64,000 nucleotides of DNA from JBFAPK01 sp040676675 (lineage in GTDB: Bacteria > Actinomycetota > Actinomycetes > Mycobacteriales > Micromonosporaceae), in the NCBI RefSeq assembly GCF_040676675.1, contig NZ_JBFAPK010000016.1, forward strand, positions 103,270 to 167,269, read 5' to 3'. The translations under genes and the position numbers were made by a program. Positions 8,491-17,115 of the stretch are shown here, piece after piece; within the stretch, counting starts at the first letter, position 1, and each line of letters opens with the position of its first letter. The notes under the pieces are model-generated. The model saw nothing but the letters and a program-made list of their open reading frames with translations. It was not told where the DNA came from and did no database searches.

Positions 8491-10917
8491 TCAGCCGGGG
8501 ACCGGACGCGGCGTGCTGCTCCCGTCGTCCACCAGGTACATCCGGGCCTCGTGCAGGTCGAAGTACATGCCGACCAGGGCGAGCTGGCCGGAGTGCAACC
8601 GCCGCCGCACGCTCGGGTAGGTCCGCAGGTTCTCCAGCTGCTGCACGACGTTGACCAGCGCCTGCCGCTCCACCGGCGGCAGCTCGGCGCCGCCGGGCTC
8701 GGCGCCGTCGAGTTCGCCGGCCCGCTCCCCGGCGGCCCGCACGCGCTCGTCGTCGGCCGGGACCACCGTCGGGACCCGGCCGACGGGAAGCGGGCGGGCG
8801 TGCCGGAGCCAGGAGGCGAGGTGGGTCTGGCTGCCCACGTCGTCGCCGAGCAGGGCGCGCATGGCGCCGCAGTCGGAGTGCCCGCAGACGGTGATGGTGG
8901 CGACGCCGAGCACGTCCGTGGCGTACTCGATGGCGGCCCCGACGCTGTCGTCGCCGGGCGCGCCGTGGCGCGGCACGATGTTGCCGATGTTGCGCAGGCA
9001 GAAGAGGTCGCCGGGCCCGCTGGCGGTGACCAGGTTCGGCACCATGCGGGAGTCGGCGCAGGTGATGAAGAGCTCGCGCGGTCGCTGCCCGTCCCGGGCC
9101 AGCTCGACCAGGTACGGCCGCACGTGCGGGGCGACGCGCCGCTGGAACTCCCGCACGCCGACCAGCAGGCTCGCCGCGGCGCCGTCGGTGCCTCCGGAGC
9201 CGGCGGGCACCGGTTCGTGGCCGGTGCGGGTGGCCGGCTGCGCCCCGGGCGCGACCGCCTCCGGCTCTCGTTCGGTGCGTACGGCCGGGGTCGGGCCGGG
9301 CGGGTCGGTCGGGGTGGTGCCCTGCCACTGGGACCAGGGTGCGAACCAGCGGGGGAGCAGGTCGGGCAGGCTCTTGCGGACCCCGAGCCGGTCGCGGACC
9401 GCGCGGTCGAACCAGGTGTCGTGCACCTCCTCGACGCGGACCCGGCCGCCGCCGCGTTCGTACTCGTCGCGCCAGTCGCGCATCACCTCGAAGGCCGCGT
9501 GGTCGAGGAAGTCGAGGTGCAGTTCCAGCTGGACCCGCTGGCCGGGCGGCAGCCGGCGCAGCTGGTGGGTGAGGCGTCCGACGCCGAGGAAGAGCAGGGT
9601 GCCGGTGATCCGGACCAGCCACTCCTGCTCACCGCGCGGCTCGACCTCGATCCGCCAGTGGGTGAGCCGGTACAGCGCCGACAGCAGGGTCACCGCCATG
9701 CCGATCAGCACGCCGGTGACCAGGTCGAGGAAGACGACGCCGGCCACGGTGATCGCGTACGCGGCGAACTCGCGGTGCCGCACGAAGGTACGGATGTGCG
9801 CGACGCTGACCAGCCGCAACCCGACGATCACCAGTACGCCGGCGAGCGCCGCCATCGGGATGCGCTCCAGCACGCCGGCGAGGAGCAGCACGGCCAGCGC
9901 CAGCCAGACCCCGTGCAGGATGCCCGAGGCCCGGCTGCGGGCGCCGGCGGCGACGTTGGTGGAGCTGCGGACGATGACCCCGGTGACAGGCAGCCCGCCC
10001 AGCGCCCCGGACGCGGTGTTGGCGACGCCCTGCGCGATCAGTTCCCGGTCGAGCCGGGCCCGCGGGCCGTCGTGCAGCTTGTCCAGGGCCACGGCCGAGA
10101 GCAGCGACTCGACGCTGGCGACCAGCGCGAGCAGCAGGACGCCGGAGGCGAGGGCGCCGATCGACACGTCCGGCCAGTGCGGCGCGGCCAGTACGCTCAG
10201 CGGGTCGTCGGGCAGCGCGACCCGGGCCAGGTCGAGGTCCATCCCGGTGGCCATCCCGGTGGCCAGCGCCACGGCGACCAGCGGTCCGGGCAGGTACGGC
10301 ACCCTGACCAGCCGGGACCAGCCGAGCAGCACCGCGATGGTGACCACGCCGACCAGTACCGCCGCGTCGTGGTACCCGACGAGTTGGGCGGGTAGTTCCC
10401 GCAGGTTGGCCCAGGCCGAGTGCTGCGGGGCGCCACCGAGGACCACGTGCAGCTGGCTGAGGGCGATGACGATGCCGATTCCGGCCAGCATCCCGTGCAC
10501 CACCGCCGGTGAGAGCACGAGGGCGGTACGGCCGACCCGGGTCAGCCCGAGCACGATCTGTACCAGGCCGGCGAGGGAGACCATCACGGTGGTGGCGGCC
10601 CAGCCGTGCCGGATCACCAGTTCGGCGACGATGACGGTCAACCCGGCCGCCGGCCCGCTGATCTGCAGGGGCGCCCCGCCGAGCGAGCCGGCGACGATGC
10701 CGCCGATCACCGCCGCGATGATCCCGGCCATCAGCGGCGCACCGGAGGCCGCGGCGATACCCAGCGAGAGCGGGATCGCGACGAGGAAGACGACGAACGA
10801 GGCGGGCAGGTCGTGCCGCAGGACGGTGCGCCAGCGGGGCGGGCGCGGGGCCGGCGGGCCGTTCCGCTGGGTGGGGATGTGCGCGGAGGGCATGCTCCGG
10901 GACTGCCTGGTTTCCAT
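8491..10917 (-). CDS. SulP-family permease fused to beta-carbonic anhydrase
   Basis: This 808-residue two-module protein starts with a SulP anion-transporter domain (about residues 30-430, roughly ten to twelve hydrophobic segments, with SGPAAGLTVIVAEL and GALGGLPVTGVIVRSSTNVAAGARSR-like signatures). A STAS-like cytoplasmic stretch (about 435-510) and a Pro-rich linker follow. The C-terminal beta-carbonic anhydrase (about 590-790) has zinc ligands visible in ITCADSR (Cys, Asp) and VCGHSDCGA (His, Cys). The fusion suggests bicarbonate/CO2 handling at the membrane, with hydration coupled to transport. The ATG follows GGAGGAG. The gene is monocistronic and convergent to the alpha-galactosidase. 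Confidence 0.92.
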   Translation of the reverse strand: METRQSRSMPSAHIPTQRNGPPAPRPPRWRTVLRHDLPASFVVFLVAIPLSLGIAAASGAPLMAGIIAAVIGGIVAGSLGGAPLQISGPAAGLTVIVAELVIRHGWAATTVMVSLAGLVQIVLGLTRVGRTALVLSPAVVHGMLAGIGIVIALSQLHVVLGGAPQHSAWANLRELPAQLVGYHDAAVLVGVVTIAVLLGWSRLVRVPYLPGPLVAVALATGMATGMDLDLARVALPDDPLSVLAAPHWPDVSIGALASGVLLLALVASVESLLSAVALDKLHDGPRARLDRELIAQGVANTASGALGGLPVTGVIVRSSTNVAAGARSRASGILHGVWLALAVLLLAGVLERIPMAALAGVLVIVGLRLVSVAHIRTFVRHREFAAYAITVAGVVFLDLVTGVLIGMAVTLLSALYRLTHWRIEVEPRGEQEWLVRITGTLLFLGVGRLTHQLRRLPPGQRVQLELHLDFLDHAAFEVMRDWRDEYERGGGRVRVEEVHDTWFDRAVRDRLGVRKSLPDLLPRWFAPWSQWQGTTPTDPPGPTPAVRTEREPEAVAPGAQPATRTGHEPVPAGSGGTDGAAASLLVGVREFQRRVAPHVRPYLVELARDGQRPRELFITCADSRMVPNLVTASGPGDLFCLRNIGNIVPRHGAPGDDSVGAAIEYATDVLGVATITVCGHSDCGAMRALLGDDVGSQTHLASWLRHARPLPVGRVPTVVPADDERVRAAGERAGELDGAEPGGAELPPVERQALVNVVQQLENLRTYPSVRRRLHSGQLALVGMYFDLHEARMYLVDDGSSTPRPVPG

Positions 10918-11550
10918 GCTCTCCTCCGAAGTGGATTCGGCTCGGACGGGGATGTTCCAGAAAATCAGGCCTTAGGTGGCGTAAGGCGCGGATGCCGCTC
11001 GCCGGACACGTTACCCTGCGGGCATGATCCTTAACAATCTGTCACGACTGGTGAAATTCGGTCCGCGTGACCTGGATGATCGTCCAGAGCGATCCGTCTA
11101 GGTGCGAGAACCCGTGCTCCGGAATGGACGGGGATGATCCAATCTGGACAGGGGTGGCGGCTCTCGGCGGACAGCTCGTCCGCCCCGGGCCGGCCGTACG
11201 GGCCACCGGTTGCCTCGTCGGCGGGGCCTCCGTGTTCCGATCTTTCGACGCCGCTGGACGTTGCCCGCTATTGGTCGTGTAAGCTACGAGTGGCGCCTTG
11301 CGGGGCAACTGCGATTTGCAACTTGCATGAATTGGGCCCGCCTCTGACTCGCTCGTATTTGGGCGATTTCATTTACTTTCGCGAATTCAATTGGAATCGT
11401 GGATGTCTTGACTCGCGCCTCAGTAGCGGCGCATCGTAGAGACCAGCGCCGATGCCGTGAGCCAGTCGTCACCCTCGGTCACCTTGCGGCGATCGGTGCA
11501 GGTCACGACGGCGTGACGCGGGTCATCGCGCGGGGGACGAGGAGGCGGCC
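10918..11550. other. Intergenic region with an AT-richer patch
   Basis: These 633 bp lie between the divergent SulP fusion and P450 genes. Short open frames here lack coding-like codon use and are not called. Roughly 11255-11420 is clearly richer in A/T than the rest of the window and probably contains the P450 promoter. No tRNA, repeat or convincing dyad was found. Confidence 0.4.
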
Positions 11551-12834
11551 ATGGAGCTTCGCCCATTTGCCGGCAGCTATCTGACCAACCCGGCCGTCGT
11601 TTGGCGGGAACTGCTGGAAAGCCCGGAAGGCGTCACGTACGCCGAGGACCTCGACATGTGGCTGATCTCCCGTCACGAGGATGTGCGCCGCGCCCTCGGC
11701 GACGCCGACACCTTTCAAAACGCATTGACGCTCGCCCCCGTATATCAGGTTTGTCCGGAAGCCATGTCGGTGATCGTGCAAATCGACGCGCCGCCGACGA
11801 CCGCCGCGGCCGACGCGCCCGTGCACACCCGGACCCGCCGAGCCCTGCGGGCGACCTTCGCCAACACCGCCGTACGGGTCGAGGAGCAGTACGGCCACCT
11901 GGTCTGCCGGCGGGTGGACGAGCTGGTCGGGCGGCTCGCGCAGCGTCCGGGCGAGACCGTCGACCTGGTCCCCGAGTTCGCCGCCGAGCTGCCGCTGCTG
12001 GTCGTCATGGACATCCTCGGCGTGCCGGAGCGCGACGTGCCCCGGATCCGCCGCTGGGCCGACGGCCAGATCGCGCTGGTCTGGGGGCACCCGAGCCCCG
12101 CCGAGCAGGTGCGCCTCGCGCACGGTCTGCTGGACTTCTGGCGCTACTGCCGGCAACTCGTCGCCGACCGGGTCCAGGACCCGGCCGGGGGCGACGACTT
12201 CGTCCGCAAGGTGCTGCGGTACCGCGCCGGCGACGACGCCGTGCTCACCGAGGCCGAGGTGGCGAGCCTCGCCTTCAACCTGTTGGTCGCGGGGCACGAG
12301 ACCACCGCCGGACTGCTCGCGCACGGGCTGGAGTACGCGCTGTCGGTGCCGGGCCGGTGGGCGCGCCTGGTCGACGACCCCGGCTACGTGCCGGCCTTCG
12401 TCGAGGAGACGCTGCGGTTCGGGCCGGCGATCGACGGCTGGCTGCGGCTGACCGGCCGGCCCGTCACCATCGGCGGGGTCACCATCCCGGCGGGCGCCCG
12501 CTGCCTGCTGCTGATCGGCGCGGCCAACAGGGACCCGGCGGCCTTCGCCGACCCGGACCGCTTCGACCCGCACCGCGCCGACGTCCGGGACCAGCTCTCC
12601 TTCGGCTACGGCCCGCACTTCTGCATCGGCGCCGCGCTGGCCCGGCTCGAGGCGCAGATCGCGCTCACCCGGCTCGCCGCGACCCTGCCCGGTTTGCGCC
12701 TGGCGCCCGGCTACACCGCCGCCTACAAGCCCAACGCCGCCTTCCGGGCGCACCGGAGCCTCCCGGTGGTCGTCGCGGCCGCCGAGGGCTGGGCGCCGCC
12801 GCCGCCCGCGTCGTACGACCGCCGCGCCGCCTGA
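11551..12834 (+). CDS. Cytochrome P450
   Basis: This 427-residue soluble bacterial P450 has the I-helix oxygen-activation motif AGHETT, the ExxR motif in EETLRF, and the heme-ligand loop FGYGPHFCIGAALAR, whose Cys binds iron. It is full length for class I actinobacterial enzymes. The substrate-contact HTR region reads APVHTRTRRAL instead of the usual DPPEHTRLR. No ferredoxin, reductase or biosynthetic neighbours are adjacent, so electron donors must be encoded elsewhere and the substrate is unknown. The first about 70 codons use more A/T-ending codons than neighbouring genes, in continuity with the AT-rich upstream patch; this may mark acquired DNA. Confidence 0.92.
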   Translation: MELRPFAGSYLTNPAVVWRELLESPEGVTYAEDLDMWLISRHEDVRRALGDADTFQNALTLAPVYQVCPEAMSVIVQIDAPPTTAAADAPVHTRTRRALRATFANTAVRVEEQYGHLVCRRVDELVGRLAQRPGETVDLVPEFAAELPLLVVMDILGVPERDVPRIRRWADGQIALVWGHPSPAEQVRLAHGLLDFWRYCRQLVADRVQDPAGGDDFVRKVLRYRAGDDAVLTEAEVASLAFNLLVAGHETTAGLLAHGLEYALSVPGRWARLVDDPGYVPAFVEETLRFGPAIDGWLRLTGRPVTIGGVTIPAGARCLLLIGAANRDPAAFADPDRFDPHRADVRDQLSFGYGPHFCIGAALARLEAQIALTRLAATLPGLRLAPGYTAAYKPNAAFRAHRSLPVVVAAAEGWAPPPPASYDRRAA

Positions 12835-13278
12835 CCGTGCCGGCCGGGCGCGCCGGGACCCCGGCGTACGGCCGGTGGCCGGACCCGACCGGGACGGCCC
12901 GGATCCAGGGGCGGGACGGACCCCGGCCGGCTCAGCCGGTCGGCGCCGGTCCGTCCGACGTCCGGTCGAACCTCGGCGCGCCCCGCGCGTGTCCGCTTCG
13001 CCGATTCTCGGCCAGGATTGTTTGATCAGGAGGTACCACCGCTCGACGTAACCGGCGGGTCTGTGTGATTTGTGGGGTAGGTCCTGCGCGGATTCGCCGG
13101 GGGGTGGCGGGGTAGGTCAGATTGGCCGCATTTTTCACCGACGGGCAACGATCGTCACTGCACACGTCTTCCCACCTGCCGACGGATGGGGTAAGAATTG
13201 GCCCCGGCGAATGCTCGGTGAACTAACCATTCTGATCTGGCCCTGGCTGGTCGAATCGCTGATGCGCGAGGTGAGCAA
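12835..13278. other. Intergenic region with terminator and short direct repeat
   Basis: After the P450 stop this region holds the stem-loop listed at 12914-12956. The word GGGGTAGGTC occurs twice, at 13074-13083 and 13109-13118 (35 bp apart), upstream of the XRE gene. The repeat spacing would suit cooperative regulator binding. No open frame here is convincing. Confidence 0.4.
12914..12956 (+). terminator. Stem-loop terminator after P450
   Basis: GGACGGACC (12914-12922) pairs perfectly with GGTCCGTCC (12948-12956), enclosing a further GCCGGC/GCCGGT mini-hairpin. It lies 80 bp after the P450 stop. Confidence 0.55.
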
Positions 13279-13800
13279 ATGGACGGTCCGCCCTCCTGCG
13301 CTGCCACGGACTCGATGGCTGCCCGGCAGTTCCGGCGGGAGCTACGCCGTTGGCGTACGCGCAACGGGTTGACCCAGCGCGCGCTCGCCGACCGGGTGCG
13401 GTTCAGCCGCGAGACGGTGGCGGCGGTCGAGTCGGGGCGCCGGTACGGCAGCCAGGAACTGGCCGTACGCTGCGACGAGGTGCTCGGTACCGGCGGGCTG
13501 CTCGCCGGGTTGTGGCCGCAGGTCGCGGCCGAGCAGCTCGCCGCCGACGGGCGCCGCGGGCCGCGTACCGGGGAGCCCGGCCAGCCGGTCGGGCCGGTAC
13601 GGTCGGAGCCGCCCGGCGGCGCCGCGCCCGCGGTGGGCCGGTTCGAAGAGGACGATTCCGCCGCCGTCATCGCGGCAATCGACGAACTTCGCGAGTTGAT
13701 TGATCGAATTCTCGGGGACCGGGTGCGGAATGATCTCCGTCGGCCGTCGGCGGAGTCACCGGAGCGGCACCCGAGCGGTGTCCAGCGTCGACGTCACTGA
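13279..13800 (+). CDS. XRE-family helix-turn-helix protein
   Basis: This 173-residue protein has a Cro/C1-type HTH at about residues 14-70. It follows the pattern LTQRALADRVRFSRETVAAVESGRR, here split as LTQRALADRV and SRETVAAVESGRR. A Pro/Gly-rich linker and an acidic helical C-terminus (DDSAAVIAAIDELRELIDRIL) follow and could mediate dimerisation. GAGGTG five bases upstream supports the ATG at 13279. Many actinobacterial XRE proteins pair with a DUF397 gene, but none is present here. It precedes the sensor/importer operon, which it might regulate; this is only positional. Confidence 0.75.
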   Translation: MDGPPSCAATDSMAARQFRRELRRWRTRNGLTQRALADRVRFSRETVAAVESGRRYGSQELAVRCDEVLGTGGLLAGLWPQVAAEQLAADGRRGPRTGEPGQPVGPVRSEPPGGAAPAVGRFEEDDSAAVIAAIDELRELIDRILGDRVRNDLRRPSAESPERHPSGVQRRRH

Positions 13801-13905
13801 GGCGTCGGTCGATGAATTGTTACGTGATTATGGCCGAACTCCGCGCTCGGCCCGTGTCCTCGTGGTGCGGGCGGCTGTCGTGATGATCGGCGAGCCGGCA
13901 AAGCC

Positions 13906-13941
13906 GGGTACAGGTTCGGGTACAGATGCGGGTACGAGCTT
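13906..13941 (+). repeat. Three 12-bp tandem repeats
   Basis: GGGTACAGGTTC, GGGTACAGATGC and GGGTACGAGCTT lie head to tail. They are followed by a GTACC (13945-13949) that pairs with GGTAC at 13931-13935 across a T-rich loop. The array is about 110 bp upstream of the sensor gene start and is a plausible regulator-binding array. Confidence 0.5.
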
Positions 13942-13998
13942 TTTGTACCACGGTTAACCCTGTTCCTCACCCGCCACGTCCGGCGCAATGGGATTTGC

Positions 13999-14029
13999 CA
14001 CCTGCAAGGTGCACATCGACACATGTCGA
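13999..14029 (+). promoter_or_regulatory. Two small dyads before the sensor gene
   Basis: CACCT-gca-AGGTG (13999-14011) and TCGACA-CA-TGTCGA (14016-14029) lie between the iterons and the preferred GTG start at 14051. If that start is right, they sit in the leader or operator region. Confidence 0.4.
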
Positions 14030-14050
14030 CGAAACGTGGGAGTGAGAGTC

Positions 14051-16657
14051 GTGGCCCCAGGCATCAGAGCCCATGCGGCCCGGCCCCACCCGGCACGCCA
14101 GCGCGGCTGGAAGATCGCCTCGCGCATGCGGCTCATCGTGACCGCACCGCTGGTGGCCGTGGTCGGGTTCGCGGGGCTGGCGCTCGCCGACAGCGCGCGG
14201 CAGGCGCAGCGGGCGAGCGACCTGGGCGTGCTGACCCAGCTCGCCACCGACGCCGGGAGCCTCGCCCACCAGCTGCAACGCGAGCGGGCCGCCGCGGCCG
14301 ACCTGCTCACCTCGGCCGGACCCCGTCAGCAGGACGCCTTCGCGCGGCAGACCGAGGAGACCGACGCGGCCGTGGCGCGCTACCGCGGGCAGCGCGACAT
14401 CGCCCCCGACGTCTCGACCGGTACCGCCGCCGTGCTCGACCGGATCGACCGAGCCCTGACCGACCTGTCCCCGTTACGGGCCCAGGTACGTACCGCGGCG
14501 CACGCCTCCGTCTCGGCGATGACCTTCAGCTACCGCATCGTCATCGCCGACCTCATCGCCTACCGCGAGGCGACCGCGCAGGGCGTCACCTCGGCCGACG
14601 TCGCCGACGGCATCCGCGCGGCCGCGGCGCTCTCCAAGACCGCCGAGGCGGTCGGGCAGCAGCAGGTCGCGGTGCTGCGGGCGCTCGCCGCCGGGCAGCT
14701 CACCCCGGCGATGCAGCAGGACATCACCGCCTCCCGGGCCAGCCTCACCGAGTCGAGTCTGGCGTTCCTCGCCCTGGCCCGGCCGGTCTGGGCCGTCTGG
14801 TGGGAACAGGCCGGCAGCGGCGAGGAGGCGCTGGCCCTGCAACGGTTGCAGGACCAGGTGTCCCGGGCCCAGCCGGGCCGGCGGTTGCAGCTGAACGCGA
14901 CCGAGTGGATCAACGCGACCCAGGCCTGGGCGACCCGGCTGCTCGACGTCCAGCAGCGGGTCGACGCCGAGGTGCTGGCCGGCGTGGACGGCGCGCGGGT
15001 CGACCAGCGCCGCCGGGCCATGTTCGAGGCCGGCGCGACCATCGCCGCGCTCGCGCTGACCGTGCTGGTGACCTGGGCGGTGGCCCGGCAGATCACCCGC
15101 CGGCTGCGCCGGCTGCGGGACGCGGCCAACGCCGTCGCGTTCAAGGAGCTGCCCGCGATGGTGGCCGAGCTGCGGCACGTGGACAGTTCCTCGATCGACC
15201 CGGAACGCCTCGCCGAGCAGAGCAGCTCCAGCCTGGAGACCTCCAGCGGCGACGAGATCGGCGAGGTCGGCCAGGCGTTCAACGCGGTGCACCGGGCGGC
15301 CGTACACACCGCCGCCGAGCAGGCCGTGATGCGGGCCAACACCGCCGACATCTTCATCCACCTCAGCCGGCGCGAGCAGCGGCTCGTGGACGCGGTACTG
15401 GCGCAGGTGGACCGGGTGGAGCGGGACGAGACCGACCCGGAACGGCTGCAGCAGCTCTACACGCTGGACAGCCTCGCCACCCGGATGGGCCGGATCAACG
15501 CCAGCCTGCTCGTGCTCGGCGGCGTCGGCGTGGGCCGGGTCCGGCACGAGGACGTACCGCTGCAGAAGGTGCTCCAGGCGGCGCTCTCCCAGATCGAGCA
15601 CTACCAGCGGGTCCGCCTCGGCGTCGTGGACGGCGACGTGGCGGTGGTCTCGGACAGCGTGGACGAGGTGGTCCACCTGCTGGCCGAGCTGATGGACAAC
15701 GCCACCATGTACTCCCCGCCGGAGACCGAGGCGTGGGTGACCGCGCGGGGCCTGGGCGACCGCGTGATCGTGCAGATCAGCGACGAGGGCGTGGGGCTCG
15801 CGCCACAGCGGCTCGCCCAGCTCAACGAGGTGCTGGCCCGGCCGCCCGCGATCGACGTGGCGGCGGTGCGCGCGATGGGCCTCGTCGTGGTCGGCCAGCT
15901 CGCCACCCGGCTCGGCGTCGAGGTCGAGCTGCGGCCGGGACCGAAGCTCGGCACCATCGCCGAGGTGGCGCTGCCGGCCAACCTGATCCGGCCGATCCCG
16001 CCCGACCCGCAGGTCCTCGCGCCCGGGCGGCTGACCCACCCGGCCCGGCCCGACACCCGCGCGCTGCCGGGGTACCCGGTCGTGGCGCCCCGCGACGGGC
16101 ACCCCCAGCAGCCCCTCGGCTACCCGGTCGCGGCGCAGCCGGACGGCTACGCGGTCCGGGACGGGTACCCCGTGCCGGTACCCGTGGCCGGCGGCAACGG
16201 CGGCGACCCGCACCGCGGCGTCGCGCGCACCCCGGTCGCGCCGGTGTTCCGTCCGGCCAGCCCCGCGATACGGCCCGAGGACAACCCGACCGAGGAACTG
16301 GTCATCTACGAGCAGGTGAACAACTGGTTCCGGGCGGACCGCTCCGAGAGCGTGAGCGGCGAGTCCGACTGGCGCTCGCCCGCCGACGAGGGATGGCGCG
16401 CGGCCACCGAGGCGACGGCCCGGCCGGCGGTGGCCGAGACGACCAACTCCGGCCTGCCGATCCGGACACCGCAACGCAACCTCGTACCCGGCGCGATCAC
16501 GACACCCGCGACCCAGCAGCCGCGCTCCGAGTACCGCGACCCCGGCCAGGTCTCCTCGGCCATGGCCGCGTACGCGCGTGGGGTGGCCGGCCGCCGCACC
16601 AACCCGAGCCTGGTCAACGCCTCGGCCAAACCCGACGCCACAGGGAGTACTGCGTGA
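14051..16657 (+). CDS. CvnA-like sensor histidine kinase (nitrate/nitrite-sensing type)
   Basis: This protein of about 868 residues has one TM helix near the N-terminus (RLIVTAPLVAVVGFAGLALA). A large extracytoplasmic helical NIT-like domain and a second TM (about residues 325-345, IAALALTVLVTWAVA) with HAMP-like region follow. Next come a helical segment without a clear phosphoacceptor His box and a HATPase domain with LMDNATMYSPP (N box) and ISDEGVGL (G box). The long C-terminus is Pro-rich. This is the architecture of CvnA proteins of actinobacterial conservons. GTG at 14051 was preferred because GGGAG lies seven bases upstream; ATG at 13988 is the longer alternative. It overlaps the roadblock gene by four bases. 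Confidence 0.85.
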   Translation: MAPGIRAHAARPHPARQRGWKIASRMRLIVTAPLVAVVGFAGLALADSARQAQRASDLGVLTQLATDAGSLAHQLQRERAAAADLLTSAGPRQQDAFARQTEETDAAVARYRGQRDIAPDVSTGTAAVLDRIDRALTDLSPLRAQVRTAAHASVSAMTFSYRIVIADLIAYREATAQGVTSADVADGIRAAAALSKTAEAVGQQQVAVLRALAAGQLTPAMQQDITASRASLTESSLAFLALARPVWAVWWEQAGSGEEALALQRLQDQVSRAQPGRRLQLNATEWINATQAWATRLLDVQQRVDAEVLAGVDGARVDQRRRAMFEAGATIAALALTVLVTWAVARQITRRLRRLRDAANAVAFKELPAMVAELRHVDSSSIDPERLAEQSSSSLETSSGDEIGEVGQAFNAVHRAAVHTAAEQAVMRANTADIFIHLSRREQRLVDAVLAQVDRVERDETDPERLQQLYTLDSLATRMGRINASLLVLGGVGVGRVRHEDVPLQKVLQAALSQIEHYQRVRLGVVDGDVAVVSDSVDEVVHLLAELMDNATMYSPPETEAWVTARGLGDRVIVQISDEGVGLAPQRLAQLNEVLARPPAIDVAAVRAMGLVVVGQLATRLGVEVELRPGPKLGTIAEVALPANLIRPIPPDPQVLAPGRLTHPARPDTRALPGYPVVAPRDGHPQQPLGYPVAAQPDGYAVRDGYPVPVPVAGGNGGDPHRGVARTPVAPVFRPASPAIRPEDNPTEELVIYEQVNNWFRADRSESVSGESDWRSPADEGWRAATEATARPAVAETTNSGLPIRTPQRNLVPGAITTPATQQPRSEYRDPGQVSSAMAAYARGVAGRRTNPSLVNASAKPDATGSTA

Positions 16658-17058
16658 CGAACCAACGAGACCTCGGCTGGATGCTGGACAGCTTCGCCCA
16701 GCGGGCGCCCGACGTCAGCCACGCCATCGCGATCTCCAGCGACGGCCTGATGGTGGCCGCCACCCGCAACCTGCCACCGGACCGGGCCGACCAGCTCGCC
16801 GCGACCGGCAGCGGCCTGGTCAGCCTGCTCCGGGGCGCGGCGGCCTTCTTCGACGCCGGCGCGGTGATCTCGAACGTCACCCAGCTCGAGGGCGGATTCA
16901 TGTTCTCGATGGCGTTCAACGACGGGGCGTCCCTGCTGGTCCTCGCCACCCCCACCTGCGACGTCGGCAAGGTCTCGTACGAGATGACCGAGCTGGCGAA
17001 CCGGATCGGAGACCTGCTCACCCCCGCGGCCCGCGCCGCGGTGGTACCGGGCCGCTGA
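16654..17058 (+). CDS. Roadblock/LC7-domain protein (CvnB-like)
   Basis: This 134-residue single-domain protein starts by GTGA overlap with the sensor. It shows the roadblock/LC7 pattern LDSFAQRAPDVSHAIAISSDGLMVAATRNL at about residues 8-37 (two alternating helices and strands), then GGFMFSMAFNDGASLLVLATPTCDVGKVSYEM. In conservons such proteins act with a GTPase (CvnD) and a DUF742 protein (CvnC). Neither follows here. Instead an ABC importer starts 57 bp downstream, apparently in the same operon. The likely role is signal relay from the sensor, with an unknown partner. Confidence 0.88.
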   Translation: MTNQRDLGWMLDSFAQRAPDVSHAIAISSDGLMVAATRNLPPDRADQLAATGSGLVSLLRGAAAFFDAGAVISNVTQLEGGFMFSMAFNDGASLLVLATPTCDVGKVSYEMTELANRIGDLLTPAARAAVVPGR

Positions 17059-17115
17059 TCCGCCCACCGGCACGCGCGCCGGAGACCTCATCACCCCCTT
17101 CCCTGGAGAAAACCC

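Noticed and set aside
11134..11439. 101-codon frame upstream of P450
   Set aside because: Lies in AT-shifted DNA, with Cys/Ser-rich nondescript product, no ribosome site and no codon bias.
13906..13941. CRISPR array or replication origin iterons
   Set aside because: Only three short units with no spacers, no cas genes, no DnaA or Rep gene nearby; regulator sites are more plausible.
13700..13957. 85-codon frame overlapping the XRE gene end
   Set aside because: Mostly overlaps the XRE gene; the rest encodes the tandem 12-bp repeats, better read as regulatory DNA.
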